Assembly: GCA_038025085.1 (NCBI GenBank)
Contig: CM076151.1
Coordinates: forward strand, 10,514,501-10,578,500
Reading direction: 5' to 3'
Source of the DNA: Tetragonia tetragonoides
Taxonomy: Eukaryota; Streptophyta; Magnoliopsida; Caryophyllales; Aizoaceae
Length of the DNA stretch: 64,000 nucleotides
Below the pieces are notes generated by a model. It was not told where the DNA came from. It was given only the letters and a program-made list of their open reading frames with translations, and made no database searches. The translations under genes were made by a program, and so were the position numbers. Each line of letters starts with the position of its first letter. The first letter of the stretch is position 1. Positions 43,327-54,656 of the stretch are shown here, piece by piece.

Positions 43327-44090
43327 GGAAGCCATCCTTTAGTATATACTCACTTAGCAGCTATTAGCAACAACATCAAAGATGCATCGGAGATTCGAAG
43401 GCCCTAATCGTTGTGGTAGTGAAGAATAAATATCACGAAAACTTTTGTTGCTGAATCCAAGCTAATAAGATTGTATTATAAGTAAGTTGAGAGGCTTTAG
43501 TGTTTTTTATTTATTGTTGTGACACTAAATGTGTTGTGTATAATACTCTGACTGATGTGTGTTACCTCTCTTGGCGTGAAACATATTTACTCCAATACAT
43601 TTGGGAATGACTGCTATTCTTGTGTTTGTCTGTTGTTTCTGTTGCTAAAAACCAAGTATTGTGATCTTTATTTCGCGTCTTGTTAGTTGCTGGATCTCAA
43701 TGGTTTCGTGGTGTATTTCTGTGGATGATGGTTGGGCTTTGAACTCTGAATTGATGGATTAGTCTTTGCTCATTCGGTTTGTTTTCGTTCTTGTAGGCTG
43801 TAGTGTTGTGTGTCTTTGTGAGCAATGTTGTTGATCTAGTATTTCGAAGGGCAGGGTGTTTGAAGTTTCAAACTGTTTTTGCTGTTTATCTGTACTGGTT
43901 TGAAGAGTTGGGCTCTTGTATAAGAGTTGACAACTCGTACATCTGAATTCTTATTCATCCCGCTACAAGCCTACAACAGTTATGACAATATTGGAAAGCA
44001 ATGAAGGCCACCAAGGTAAGGTGTTAGATATCAATTACCTTATGAATCACCTAATACTTGGAGAACTTCACCTTTTGGAACTTCACCAAG
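43327..44090. other. F-box 3' flank
   Basis: Includes the likely F-box 3'-UTR. T-rich and non-coding as far as I can see. TTGTTGTGACACTAAATGTG-like text shows no repeat partner in this window. Confidence 0.4.
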
Positions 44091-44674
44091 GGATGGTCCT
44101 CCTCTTTGATCCATAACAATACAATCCGGTCCGGATTCAAACCGAACACGAGTGATGTTGGTCTGGACCGGTGAACAACCCTACTCATCCTTATAAACCC
44201 AGATTTAAAATAAAATCCTTAAAACGCCCAGAAAAGCATAACATTTCTAGTATGCAAATTGGGACCAAAATCATGTTTTATCAGAAGTAGGGGAAGCCAG
44301 TTCAACCAGCCAACACTATACAGTGAGGTCATCTTAATCACGCACATAGATAGACTTCACTACTAGTGTTGCTACATAGGCTAGTCTTTTGGGATGGTCC
44401 TCCTCTTTGATCCATAACAATACAATCCGGTCCAGTTTCAGACCGAACACGAGTGATGTTGGTCTGGACCGGTGAACAACCCTACTCATCCTTATAAACC
44501 CAGATTTAAAATAAGATCCTTAAAACACCCAGAAAAGCATAACATTTCTAGTATGCAAATTGGGACCAAAATCATGTTTTATCAGAAGTAGGGGAATCCA
44601 GTTCAACCAGCCAACACTATATAGTGAGGTCATCTTAATCACGCACATAGATAGACTTCACTACTAGTGTTGCT
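44091..44674. repeat. Two tandem copies of a ~301-bp segment derived from the TRIM locus
   Basis: Copies begin GGATGGTCCTCCTCTTTGATCC at 44091 and 44392 and run to ...TTCACTACTAGTGTTGCT. The same sequence occurs once at 30658-30950. Each copy starts with the last ~27 bases of the TRIM right LTR, including the CCATAACA end and the ATACA target duplication. The segment was therefore copied from a locus already carrying the TRIM. Confidence 0.85.
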
Positions 44675-44770
44675 GCATTAATCCCATTTGACGCGGTTTC
44701 AACGTCAATATATTATTCATTCCAATCCAAACATTGATCGTCTTTTCAGACCAAGACTTCAACAATTAAT
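44671..44770 (-). promoter_or_regulatory. Orphan RLP upstream module with two W-box cores
   Basis: Nearly identical to 54249-54353: TGCTGCATTAATCCC, then CATTTGACGCGGTTTCAACGTCAATAT, with TTGAC at 44688-44692 and GTCAA at 44704-44708. No RLP gene follows, so this is a displaced copy of the upstream DNA. Confidence 0.5.
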
Positions 44771-45620
44771 CATGTATCCTATGCGACGAAAATTCGGCCT
44801 ATTATTAGTGTCATTATCATTAGATGAAGGGGAATTAGCATCAATGACATGAGCATCATTATCAAGAGTTGTGAGATTGACCCTATGCTCAAGTTTGTGA
44901 ATATGAAATGGTCTTCTAACACGTTTGAAAGTCAACTATGAATTGATGAACTAGAATACTCCTTCCATGATCATCCTAATTATCATTGTCACAGGGCCTA
45001 ATTTGAAGTCTAATTTACAAAATGCATTGTTGAGTATTAGGTTTCTCTCAAAATACTACTCAATTAACATGGGGAGGGGTGTACGAATTCAAAGTTGTCA
45101 AAGGTAGAAGTTGGACTGGAATGGATTAATATTTTTTTGGATATATAAAAGAGCTGATTTAGAATGATATTTGGGAATTTGTGAGTTTGTGAAAATTCGA
45201 CGAAATGTTCATGAACTCATGATGTAATGTGTATGAAATATAAAATACTTTTTTTGGAGTATTTGCAACAATCAAAATAAGTTATTGCCACCAAAGAGCA
45301 TTGTATAGTGGCAAATATAAAATTTACCATAATAATTTTTTGTGTTGCATTTCTTGTGTCAACCTTGTGAATTTTGCCATATTTGAATTTTGTGGCCTTT
45401 TTTTTTACTCTATTGTGGCAAAAAAAACCACTAATTCTTTTTTTTTTTTTTTTTTTTGTAGTGTTGACAAGCAACTACGGAGTAGTTTGATTTCCAAATC
45501 TGTGTTGACAATTTGGAATTTCTGTTTCAATTTGGTAATAATAAACTTGCTTCCGATTTAGTTGGATGGAGAATGTAAGTTACATCACATATTATAAAGC
45601 CAATTACTAATTAGTAGTAG
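44771..45620. other. Intergenic DNA
   Basis: No convincing gene. 45250-45470 holds short open frames rich in phenylalanine from T runs, and short inverted phrases (TTGCCACC / GTGGCAA). I assign nothing. Confidence 0.35.
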
Positions 45621-46850
45621 CCTATCAAGGACCCGATAACATAATCTGGAGATTTACATGTCTTTTATGAGTGTCTCTGCCATGTGGTGCGAAAATATGT
45701 ACTTTCTTTATGGGGCCTCTTGGAAACCAAAAAACGTGGATTATAGTCTTCGATTTTCAGCTTTCCGGGTCTGGTTGCATCGTCATTTTTGCTCAAACTT
45801 ATCCCGGGGGTCCATCATGACCCTACAGGACCCTGGATGCCTCGGGAGGTTCATTCGGATCCATAAACTTCGATATCACCCATGTCTTTGGTGTTTCGGC
45901 TCTTATACCAATGTTTCGTAAACGCCCTTACAGGCCTATCAGTGACTGAATAAGAGGCCCTGTAGGTATCCTGTGTACCTTAGGGGTGTCTCGTGTGATA
46001 TGGTGTGAAAATATTCACCTTCGTTTTGGGGCCTTCGGGAGGCCTAAAAAAGTTGATTATAGCCTTCGGTTTTCAACTTCCCGGGGCCTGTTTGTCATTT
46101 TGCCCACACTTCTCCGCATGGTCTATCATGACCCTAGAGGACCCTCGATGCCCTAGGAGAGTCATCCGGATCTCTGGACCTCGATACCGGTCACCCATAA
46201 TGTCTTTGGTGTTTCGGCTCTTACACCAATGTCCGGTAAACGCCCTTACAGACCTATCTGGGAGAGGTGAAGCGACCTTGGGGGCCTCAAGTGTCCCTTA
46301 GGGCGGTGTCCCGTGCGATGTGGTGCGAAATTATCTACCCTTCGTTCAATGACCTCCCGAAAGCCCAACAAACGCGAATTATGGCCTTCGTTTTTGGCTT
46401 CCCGAGGCCTAGTTGTCATTTTTGCCCAAACTTAATTCTACGGGAGTTCTATCATGACCCTGAAGGACTCTAGGTGCCGCGAGGAGTCATCTGGATCCCC
46501 AAGTTTCGAAATCACCCATGATTTCATTGTTCTTGCCCTTAAACTGGTGTCCCGTAAAAACGTTTTTCCATGCCTATCAGGGACCCGATAACCGACCCTA
46601 AGGGCTTCCTGTGTCCCCTAAGGATGTCTCATGCGATCTGGTGCGAAATATCCACCTTCATTTTGGGGACTTCCGGAAGCCCAAAAAACGTGGATTATAA
46701 CCTTTGATTTTTTAATTCCCGAGACCCGGTTGTATTATTTGCCCAAATTTCTCGGGGGAGTTTATCTTGACTCTAGAGGGCCTGTTGTGCCCCGTGACGG
46801 TCATTGGAGTCCCCAAACTCCGATTTTACTCATGGCCCATGGGAGATGGT
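45621..46850. repeat. Degenerate ~318-bp satellite array, about four units
   Basis: Unit starts are recognisable from CCTATC at 45621, 45935, 46253 and 46573, giving periods of 314, 318 and 320 bases. Shared landmarks in order: GTGTCCCTTAGGG, TGCGATGTGGTGCGAAA, GCCTTCGGTTTTC, ATCATGACCCT, TCTTTGGTGTTTCGGCTCTTA, GTAAACGCCCTTACAG. Units have diverged by perhaps 20-30%. Open frames crossing it are chance frames of the repeat. Confidence 0.85.
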
Positions 46851-48542
46851 TCATGAGCGCTGGGACAAGGGTCAGTACGTATATCAACACTGAAACACTA
46901 CTTGATCCGCTAATAGAAGTATAAGCAGCAGCAATTAACCTTCAACTTCTTCCCATTATAATAAGGGCCATCATAAAAACGTCGAAATCAAGTTAAGGCC
47001 TTCTGCTGGCTCAGCCCTCAAAACGGTGACGTTTTTCCCTTCCTTTGGGTGAAGCCAGCCAACGATCCGATCCATCCTAGTTCTCATTGTCTTTGAAGAC
47101 CGACGACACCCGAACATGGCGGTACTTGAGCTTGAGCTTGTGGTTTGGGTTGTGAACCCGGATTCGAATGTGGAGTAAGGAGCTAGATGATGGCGATCGA
47201 TGGGGAAGATGGTTATTGAATTGGAATAGTATATGCCCTATCAGTATATATGAAGCTGCATGCCCACAGTTGACCACCCATTTTAGAGACACAAGTCACA
47301 AGTTGTAATAAATGTCTTGAGATTAATAAAATCTTGGGTTGGCTATCAAAAAAATAATTAAAACAAAAATAAAAAATCTTGGGGATAGTGGGAAAGTAAA
47401 GTCTTGTAAGGTTTGGTTGATTGATTCTGATTTATAAAGAAAGTACAATGCAAATTCCTGGAAATAGTCCAAATTATTATATATCCATAGGTTGAGATCT
47501 CCAATGAAAGGGGGGAAACAAACAAAAAAAAAAGGGTTTTCCCATAGCACTTGTCATATGTCATCACATTCTTTGGTACCTTCAACAATAATTAAGGCTT
47601 TAATTTGTTGTAGCCTCAAGGGCTTAATTGAGGTCAATAATCTTTTGCTCCGAGTCGGAAACAGTAAAATACTCAACTCCACATGGATTTAGCCTCAATT
47701 ACTTACCAAATTAATAAAGAGGGAGACAATTTATATTCATAGTTTTAACTATTAGGCCAAAATTTTATCGGCTATTTTAACATTGTGTATAGACTAAATG
47801 TGTCATTTCGAATTAGAAGCTTCATATATATAGCTAGGTGTGTATATAGAGGGCTCCGATGGGCGGGCTTTTGAAAACATGTTAGTTGCTTTTGTGGCAC
47901 TCAGTCGCGTAATAAATACTTGTATTATTTATTTGTTGTTCAAAAGAATCAAATACTCAATTAATGATGTTATGTTCATTTATTACCAGTCCCAGCCAAA
48001 TTCGTCAGTTATTGGGTTAATTTCGGGTTGGTTGTCAAATTGGTTCGAGTTATGTTGGATGGAGTTTTTGTCCATGTTTTTAAGGAAATTTTTTTTGTCC
48101 TACATCAGAGTTTATGCCTATATTCAAAATTCAAAAATAAAGTTGATTAAAATAGATTTTAAAAGCGCTGAAGTAGCAAATAGCCTCCAAGAGTTATAAA
48201 TTATGTGCAATTAAACCTCATAACTTTTTCAAGTAACAAGTAACCTCCACATCTTCTTTCGAGTATACGATTAAGCGAGTAACTTGATCGATGGATGAGT
48301 TAATTTGGGTTGGTTCGGGTTGATAAAAGCTTTGATTACTCTATAATTTTATGTTGATTTCTCCCTGGACTGTGTAAGTGCAAGTTTTTAATGAAAAAAG
48401 GTTTATTTCGTGTATAAGGCTGTCTTATAAGTTATACGAAGTAACTCATAACTCATAAGATAAATTACCGCCCCATAGAGTACTTGACAAAATGGAGGAA
48501 GAAGGAAGAACAGTTAAAAACATGTGGCTTAGCATGTTTTTT
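46851..48542. other. Intergenic DNA, no supported gene
   Basis: Only short A/T-rich open frames are present. Around 48240-48340 the text repeats GAGTAACTTG and GGGTTGGTT-like phrases. 47735-47765 (AGTTTTAACTATTAGGCCAAAAT) echoes 418-440. No domain is recognised. Confidence 0.4.
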
Positions 48543-48815
48543 GTGGACCATGAACTAAGTAAATTTGAGGGGTGACTCCAGGTGAAGTAAGGTGGTTTCA
48601 CTATTAAAAGGGGTGACTCCGGGTGAAGTATGGGGTGGCACCACTATAAGAGGAGTGGCGTCAAGTATAAAATTGAGGGGTGGCTCCAGGTGAAGTAGGG
48701 GGTGGCTGCAGGGGAAGTGTAAAGTTGGGGATGCCTTCACTATTAGAGAGGTGACTCTACTATTAGAGGAGTGGTTCCAAGTGAAGTGTTGGTCCACCAT
48801 GAACTAAGTCCACAC
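48543..48815. mobile_element. MITE-like inverted-repeat element, family copy C
   Basis: Starts GTGGACCATGAACTAAGT and ends TTGGTCCACCATGAACTAAGTCCACAC. The interior repeats GGGGTGACTCCAGGTGAAGTA and GGGGTGGCTCCAGGTGAAGT. The left end is partly rearranged relative to copies A, B and D. Confidence 0.65.
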
Positions 48816-49640
48816 AAATTTTTGTATTTGTGGCTGTGGGTCGAAATGTACATCATTGTGGGCCAAACTTCACGCCATATTTAGAACCGGTCTTTAGAGT
48901 CTGGCACTATAAGGCCCAAAATTTGTGGTTCCGAAACATTTGGATCAACTGCACTCATAGGCCAGTAGCCCAGTACCAGTCCCACTGCGCTCAAACTTTT
49001 GACTTTGAGTTACGATTTGGTCTTTTATGGCTGAACGATTTGGTCTTTTAGCCCCATTGTCACATTGTACTCAGATTTTGAACTAACAATCTACATAATC
49101 AGAGATACTAATACATTACTTAGAAAGAACATTTTAGTATATTCATCTCTAGTTTATTCATTTTAGTATATTATACGACAATGATGTATACATCTACTTA
49201 GGCATAAATTTCACTAGCCAAATTCATCCAAAAAACCCAGACATCATACTCTAAAAAACGAAAAAAACCCTTTTTACCTTGTTAGCAGCATTCTAGGGAT
49301 GATTTTCAGCACTCTGAACAACAATGATTTCCTTCTGCAAAAAAAAAAAAAAGAAATTATTCACAAACTAAAATTAAACACAGAACTAATACAGAAAGTA
49401 AACCAAACAACAAAGCCTTTTTACCTCCAGCTCAGGATTGTTGCGATTGTCTTTCAGAAGCTCCATGCTCTCTTTGATGGTCTTCAAATAGGGCCGTTAC
49501 CATAATGACAATTTTACCTTCGTTTTATCAGTTTTCAATTGGGGTTTTAGCCTTTTATTCAACCTAGGTTTTTTATTGGGTAATAATGTTTAGTTTTATG
49601 TTTTTATTTAATATTTTTTATATATATACGTGTAATTTGG
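48816..49640. other. Intergenic DNA, no supported gene
   Basis: A/T-rich with short homopolymer runs (A13 near 49339). Nothing coding is recognised. Confidence 0.4.
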
Positions 49641-50560
49641 ATTGGATTATTGGATTTTTGCACTCCGAAAGGGTTAGTACGAATCCAATCCGAAAATCCA
49701 AAATTTTTGTTTTTTGAATCCAAATCCAATTCGGACATCGAAAAAGTCCAATTCAAATTGCTTGTATTTGGAATGGATTGGATTGGATTGGATTTTGGAT
49801 TTAATCCGAATAAGTTTCACCGTTATACATTTGGCAGTTGAGGTACAAGGGAAAGAAGAGAGAGAGAGAAGGATTACTTTGTTATTATTTAGCTCCATCT
49901 TTGTTTCCAATTTCTTCTATTTGAAGCCTCTTTTTTTCGTTTAAATTTTTTTGCTAATTGTTTTTGGGTACTTATATATTTTTAAGAACGATTTCTGCAT
50001 GCGTGTCCTTGTTTTTTGAATCCAAATCCAATTCGGACATCGAAAAAGTCCAATCCGAATCCGAATTGCTTGCAGGGAAAGAAAAGAGAGAGAAGGATTG
50101 GATATAAATCCAAATCCGATATAAATCCACTCATTAGTCGCCCCTCTTCCTACGAACCCTAATTCTCTCTCCGTTGCTGTTCTTTTGAAGTCGTAAGTTT
50201 CTCTCTCCCTTAACACTCATACTTAATCGTCCTTCTCTTTTTGTAATTCGGTTTTTTTATTCTGTTTCTTTACATCTATTGATTTTGCATCTCTATCGTT
50301 TTTTTGGGTTCAATTTCGCTCCCAGAACTCCAATACTCGGCAGATCATCCAAACATCACCAAGGTATGAATTTTTTTTCCTTTTACATCTTTATTATTCT
50401 ATCTGCTTTAATTACTTTGTTATTGTTTAGCTCGATCTTTGTTTTCAATTTCTTCTATCTGAAGCCTCTTTGTTTCGTTTAAATTTTTTTGCTAATTATT
50501 CTGTTCCTTGTTTTTGGGTAAAGAACGATTTCTGCATGCGTGTCCTTGTTTTTTATGGTC
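49641..50560. repeat. Locally duplicated non-coding DNA
   Basis: 49708-49766 recurs at 50010-50073 (TTGAATCCAAATCCAATTCGG, CATCGAAAAAGTCCAAT). 49876-50015 recurs at 50410-50555 (TTTGTTATT.TTTAGCTC.ATC, AAGAACGATTTCTGCATGCG). GGATTGGATTGGATTGGATT is at 49774-49793. The interleaved copies suggest two rounds of local duplication. Confidence 0.6.
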
Positions 50561-50744
50561 AAAGTTTAGATCTTTTGAGCAGCTAATCGAATTATTCATT
50601 TTTGTTTTCCATGCCAGGCTCACAAATTAAATGCTGGCTTTTGATTACTCCAAACTCATTACCAATGTTTCACTCATTGCAATGTTTGGTTATTTTTCAT
50701 GGAAAACAACCGCTATCTTCAACTGGACCCTGAAGTCTATATAA

Positions 50745-50900
50745 TAATAAGTTCAGGAGCATTAAGTTCAGTTCAGTTCATTTCAGTTTAGGAGCATTAA
50801 GTTAAGTTAAGTTCAGTTCAGGGCCACTAAGTTCAGTTCAGGGCCAATAAGTTCAGTTCAGTTCAGTTACGTGAAATTCAGTTGAATCAAACGGAGCCTA
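50745..50900. repeat. Degenerate TTCAG pentamer array
   Basis: Runs of TTCAGTTCAGTTCA separated by GGAGCATTAAG, GGGCCACTAAG and GGGCCAATAAG. It ends in GTTGAATCAAACGGAGCCTAAG, which resembles a transposon terminus. Non-coding. Confidence 0.6.
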
Positions 50901-51225
50901 AGTGTCATCATTAAGTATTTTTAATCCATTTCAATTATGTTTTTTCTTATGGTACATGTGAAGATGCAAAAAATTAAACCACTACATTAGTACTACAATA
51001 CAATAAACAAATATAAATTCCGGTAATACATAATAAGAGATCATATGCATTACACAACCACAAATATAAAGCCATGGTATTATACATGCTATTACACATT
51101 TGCACTAGTGCAAGAGAAGAAAATTTGATTTAATTCGTCAATAGGTCTTATGTGAGGCGGAAATAAGACGCGGGAGCAAGGAAAGAAACAAAGACGTAAA
51201 CTAATGCCATGTTCTCGTCAACGGA

Positions 51226-51415
51226 ATGCTGCCGAACGGTGAGGAACGGAACGGAATGGATTGAAACACAACGTAACGGAACAACGCGACGCGAATAATT
51301 CAAGAAAACGTGAAACAAAATGAAGTACAGAATGCGGAACGAAACAGAACAGAACGGATTGAAACGGAATGGAGCGGAACGGAATGCAGCATGGAAACGA
51401 CGAAAAGAACAGGGC
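51226..51415. repeat. Degenerate GGAAC/GAAACGGAAT pentamer array
   Basis: An imperfect array of 5-10-bp units (GGAACGGAACGGAATGGATT, GAAACGGAATGGAGCGGAAC). The open frames through it on both strands are artefacts of the repeat. Confidence 0.65.
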
Positions 51416-51424
51416 CTGGGATAG

Positions 51425-52011
51425 CAAAAAAATTTTTTGTTACCTGGGATCCCCCTCTTCCAGGGTGGATAAAAGTGAACACAGATGCTACTTTTGATAG
51501 CAAAAATTTGGTGGCAACTATTACTGGTGTTTTCAGAGATTGTAATGCAGGTTGGAAACAGGGCTTTCATATGAAGATCAGAGCACAAAGCATACTCACA
51601 GCTGAGTTGATGGCTATTAGAGAGGCTCTGAAAATCATCACCGAGAAAGGATGGGATCAAATTGCGATTTACACAAACTCACTTAAAGCTTATCAACTTC
51701 TTACTCGAAGTCAAACTAACAAAGGTCTTGTCCAAAACATTGTTTTGGATTGCAGGGAACTGATTATGCACTTGGAACAGAAGACGATCCACCATGTACA
51801 TACTATTAAGAGAGCAGAACAAGTTAGCAGATGTTGTTGCAAAATTTGCTAATCTAAACCCAACTGTTTGTAATCAGCTTAAGCTCTTAAGTGATGTACC
51901 ACTTTGTTGTAGAGCTACTTATACTCTAGATGTATCTGGGACTCCACATCCAAGACGGATTTCGACGTAATTTAATTTAAATGCACAATTTCAATCAAAA
52001 AAAAAAAAACT
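51425..52011 (+). pseudogene. 3' end of an L1-type LINE: RNase H domain and poly(A)
   Basis: The frame reads a plant LINE RNase H domain: WIKVNTDATFD, GVFRDCNAGW, AELMAIREAL, IYTNSLKAYQLL. It breaks near RAEQ; the other frame continues EQNKLADVVAKFAN to a stop, then ends in A12 (~51998-52009). The catalytic order D...E...D of RNase H is recognisable, although the last D is replaced in the T-N-S motif. Only the 3' end is present, typical of 5'-truncated LINE insertions. The GGAAC-rich array abuts its 5' side. Confidence 0.8.
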
Positions 52012-52226
52012 GATTCCAGAGGCATCCCCTAATAAATAAATAAACGAACTCCCTTCTTTTCTTTTCATCTTATGCTCTCACTTTCTCTCTCCTCACTTCA
52101 AATTAAGTAAACATAGTGAATGAAGAAATTTCCAACTGCAACAACTGAAATCAAACAAACACAGAAACATATCATACCATCATGTATACAGAGTAGGAAT
52201 AGAACATATATAGAATACAAAGGGGA
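52012..52226. other. 3' flank of the RLP at 52227
   Basis: A short non-coding flank. No feature is recognised. Confidence 0.4.
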
Positions 52227-54128
52227 TCACTGATTAACTTCTCTCTTCCTCTTAGCAATACTCGAAGCGAACTTCACATATAGCCAATCCTTTACATCAT
52301 CAAAGAACCGGAAACAGGCGTGTCTCCAAGATGTTTTCAGCACTAAGGTCCCGCAAACTCCCCAAAATCCTGTGATAAACCCAAGCACCACGCTTATGTA
52401 CAACCCGGGAAACATATTATCACTGCCATTTTCTTCATGTTGAGGGATATTGTTGTCTCCCTTAGGCTTGTTAATGAGTGCTGCATCTCCAGGACACTTG
52501 GGGAGTGGAGACCCACAAAGTAGTGGGTTTCCATTGTAATTTGAAGGATCGAAGCTCTGTAGCTGTGTGCCCTGTGGAATTCTTCCTGATAAATTGTTGT
52601 TTGCCAAATCCAACATCCCTAAATTAGTCACATTGGTGAGGCTTGCTGGGATTCGACCGGAAAAATGGTTGCTTGATAAGTCAAGAAACTGCAAAGCTGT
52701 TAGCTGCCCAATGTTTGATGGAATGCTTCCTGTCAAATTGTTTCTGGCCAAGTCCAAGGAACCCAAACCTCTAAGAGCTGGAATTCCACTGGGAATTTGT
52801 CCTTGTAGCTTGTTGTTTGAAATGGCAATGGATTTCACCAGTGTCAAAGAATCCTTAAAGAGTTGCTCTTTTGTTTTCCACATAATTACGGCCTCTCCTC
52901 CGTCCATCCACCCGGTATCAGAGGCATCCGTCATTGCAGTGAAATTATATATGCATTCTGGAATAGTTCCAGATATGTAGTTGGCTGAAAGATCCAAAAT
53001 TTGAAGGTGGGTTAATTGACAAAGGTTTCGTGGGAGATTTCCATCAAATTTTTTGTTTCGTAGGTTAAGAACAGCGATAATTTGAAGAGTAGTCCCCATT
53101 GCTGCGGGTATATGCCCACTTAACAAGTTATGACTAATGTCAAGAACTAACAATCCGCTCAAATTTTGTAGTGGCACGGCCAGTTCTCCATGAAAGCTGT
53201 TGTTGCGCAAGCTCAACACCTGAAGCCAATGCAGAGCACTAATGGAAGTGGGCAGAGCACCAGTGAAATTGTTGTTTCCTAGGTCTAGATAATAGAGTTG
53301 ATCAAAATTTACCCAACAATCTGGAAGCTTCCCTGATAACAAGTTGTTTGAAAGGTCAAGTTGGGTTAGCATCATTTTTGATTTGGGACACAAGAGAGGA
53401 TTGGAGTTGGAAAACTTGTTGTTAGCCAATAATAAAGTGGATACATTTGTGGGAAATGATGGTATTGCACCTTCCAGGCAATTTGAACTCAAATCTATGT
53501 AAGTTGTGTAATAAAAGTCAGTTGAGAAATTTGGCAGAGTACCATTGATCTTATTGTGTGACAGATCCAATGTCATGAGACGTGACGACAATGAGTTCCA
53601 AAAAGAAGCAGGAATCGAGTCTGAAATTCCTGCATTAGTTAGATAAAGCAGTGTGAAGTTTGTTTGCGTAAGAAGCCAGTTGGGGAAAGAAGGGCCAACC
53701 TTGCAGTTCCTTAAGTACATATAGTCCAGCTGAAATGGAGGAATCCAATTGACATTGAACTTGAGCTCCAGTGCTTGATTATTATCCAAGCTCAAAGAAG
53801 TTAATCTCAAAAGATTTGACAAGTGCCTCTCGGAGAGAATGCCTTGGAGTATGTTGTTAGAAAGATCCAGATCTGTCAGTAAAGTGAATTTGTTGATCAA
53901 CTCCGGAACTGGACCCTGAAGTCGATTACCGCCCAGACTCAAGTACTCTAGTTTGGTGGAGGCACAATTAGATAAGGGTTGGATGATGCTGGAGATGTCG
54001 TTAGTTAGGTTGTTGTAGGTTAAGTCTAGCCTTTGTAAACTACATAAGCCAACATTGCTACTGCTTTTTGCCTGGGGAATCCATTGCAAATGATTAAAGC
54101 TGAGGTCCAGCTGATTCAAATGCTTCAA
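52227..54128 (-). pseudogene. RLP lacking its N-terminal signal peptide and LRRNT domain
   Basis: The frame reads ~635 codons without a stop: LRRs from ELKHLNQLDLSFNHLQW, through WIPPFQLDYMYLRNCKVGPSFPNW, to LRRs ending LSGRIPQGTQL. Then come the cap PLLCGSPLPKCPGD, an acidic stretch (PQHEENGSDN), the transmembrane helix SVVLGFITGFWGVCGTLVL and a tail ending KRKREVNQ. Upstream of NELKHLNQL the sequence changes at once to the conserved RLP upstream flank, with no ATG in a plausible place and no signal peptide. An internal deletion has apparently joined promoter-side DNA to the first LRRs. Any product would miss secretion signals, so I call it a pseudogene, though the long open frame implies a recent event. 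Confidence 0.82.
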
Positions 54129-54656
54129 CTCATTTCTTTGGGTGCAATTTGCAAAGTTTGTTTTGTAATTATGAGTATATTTTTATAAGATAGAAAATTT
54201 TGCCCAGTATGCCCACCTAATGTATCACACGTTTATTTTAATTTAGTTGCTGCATTAATCCCATTTGACGCGGTTTCAACGTCAATATATTATTCATTCC
54301 AATCCAAACATTGATCGTCTTTTTAGACCAAGACTTCAAACAATTAATCATGTATCTCTTCCACTTGCTCCAACCACTGGTTTGTCAGTTCACACATACG
54401 CCCATTACTGCCTTGACTATAGCTCATCTACTGGTGGCTCCAATTGTGGTTTGTGAAGCTCCTCAGCCGGTCAAATACAAGTCTCTTATTTTCGTCTCAC
54501 TTTTTCTCTCCTCACTTTTCTTCATTGTCTTTACTTCTGCTCAACCATATAACATCTTTGCTTTAACATGAGCACAAACACATCGGCTCTGCTTTTGTAA
54601 CAAATGTAGGAATAGAACAAAAAACAGTGGGAATAGAAGATAGAATACAAAGGGAA
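54129..54656. other. Flank between two RLP copies
   Basis: Holds the upstream module of the truncated RLP (54240-54300) and the 3' flank of the next RLP. Open frames at 54265-54571 on the plus strand have no family match. Confidence 0.45.
54240..54300 (-). promoter_or_regulatory. RLP upstream module with inverted W-box pair
   Basis: TTAGTTGCTGCATTAATCCC then TTTGAC (54264-54269), GCGGTTTCAAC and GTCAA (54281-54285): two TTGAC cores facing each other 11 bases apart. The arrangement is the same as at 44688-44708. Regulatory activity is inferred. Confidence 0.45.

Noticed and set aside
45658..46924. Several 70-100-codon frames that resemble one another
   Set aside because: They are translations of the ~318-bp satellite units, and their similarity reflects DNA repetition rather than a gene family.
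51148..51660. 170-codon minus-strand frame opposite the LINE RNase H fragment
   Set aside because: It is antisense to recognisable RNase H coding sequence and to a pentamer array.
52567..52980. Plus-strand frames opposite the RLP genes (also near 27355, 28669, 54979)
   Set aside because: Antisense shadows of the LRR coding pattern, recurring wherever an RLP copy lies.
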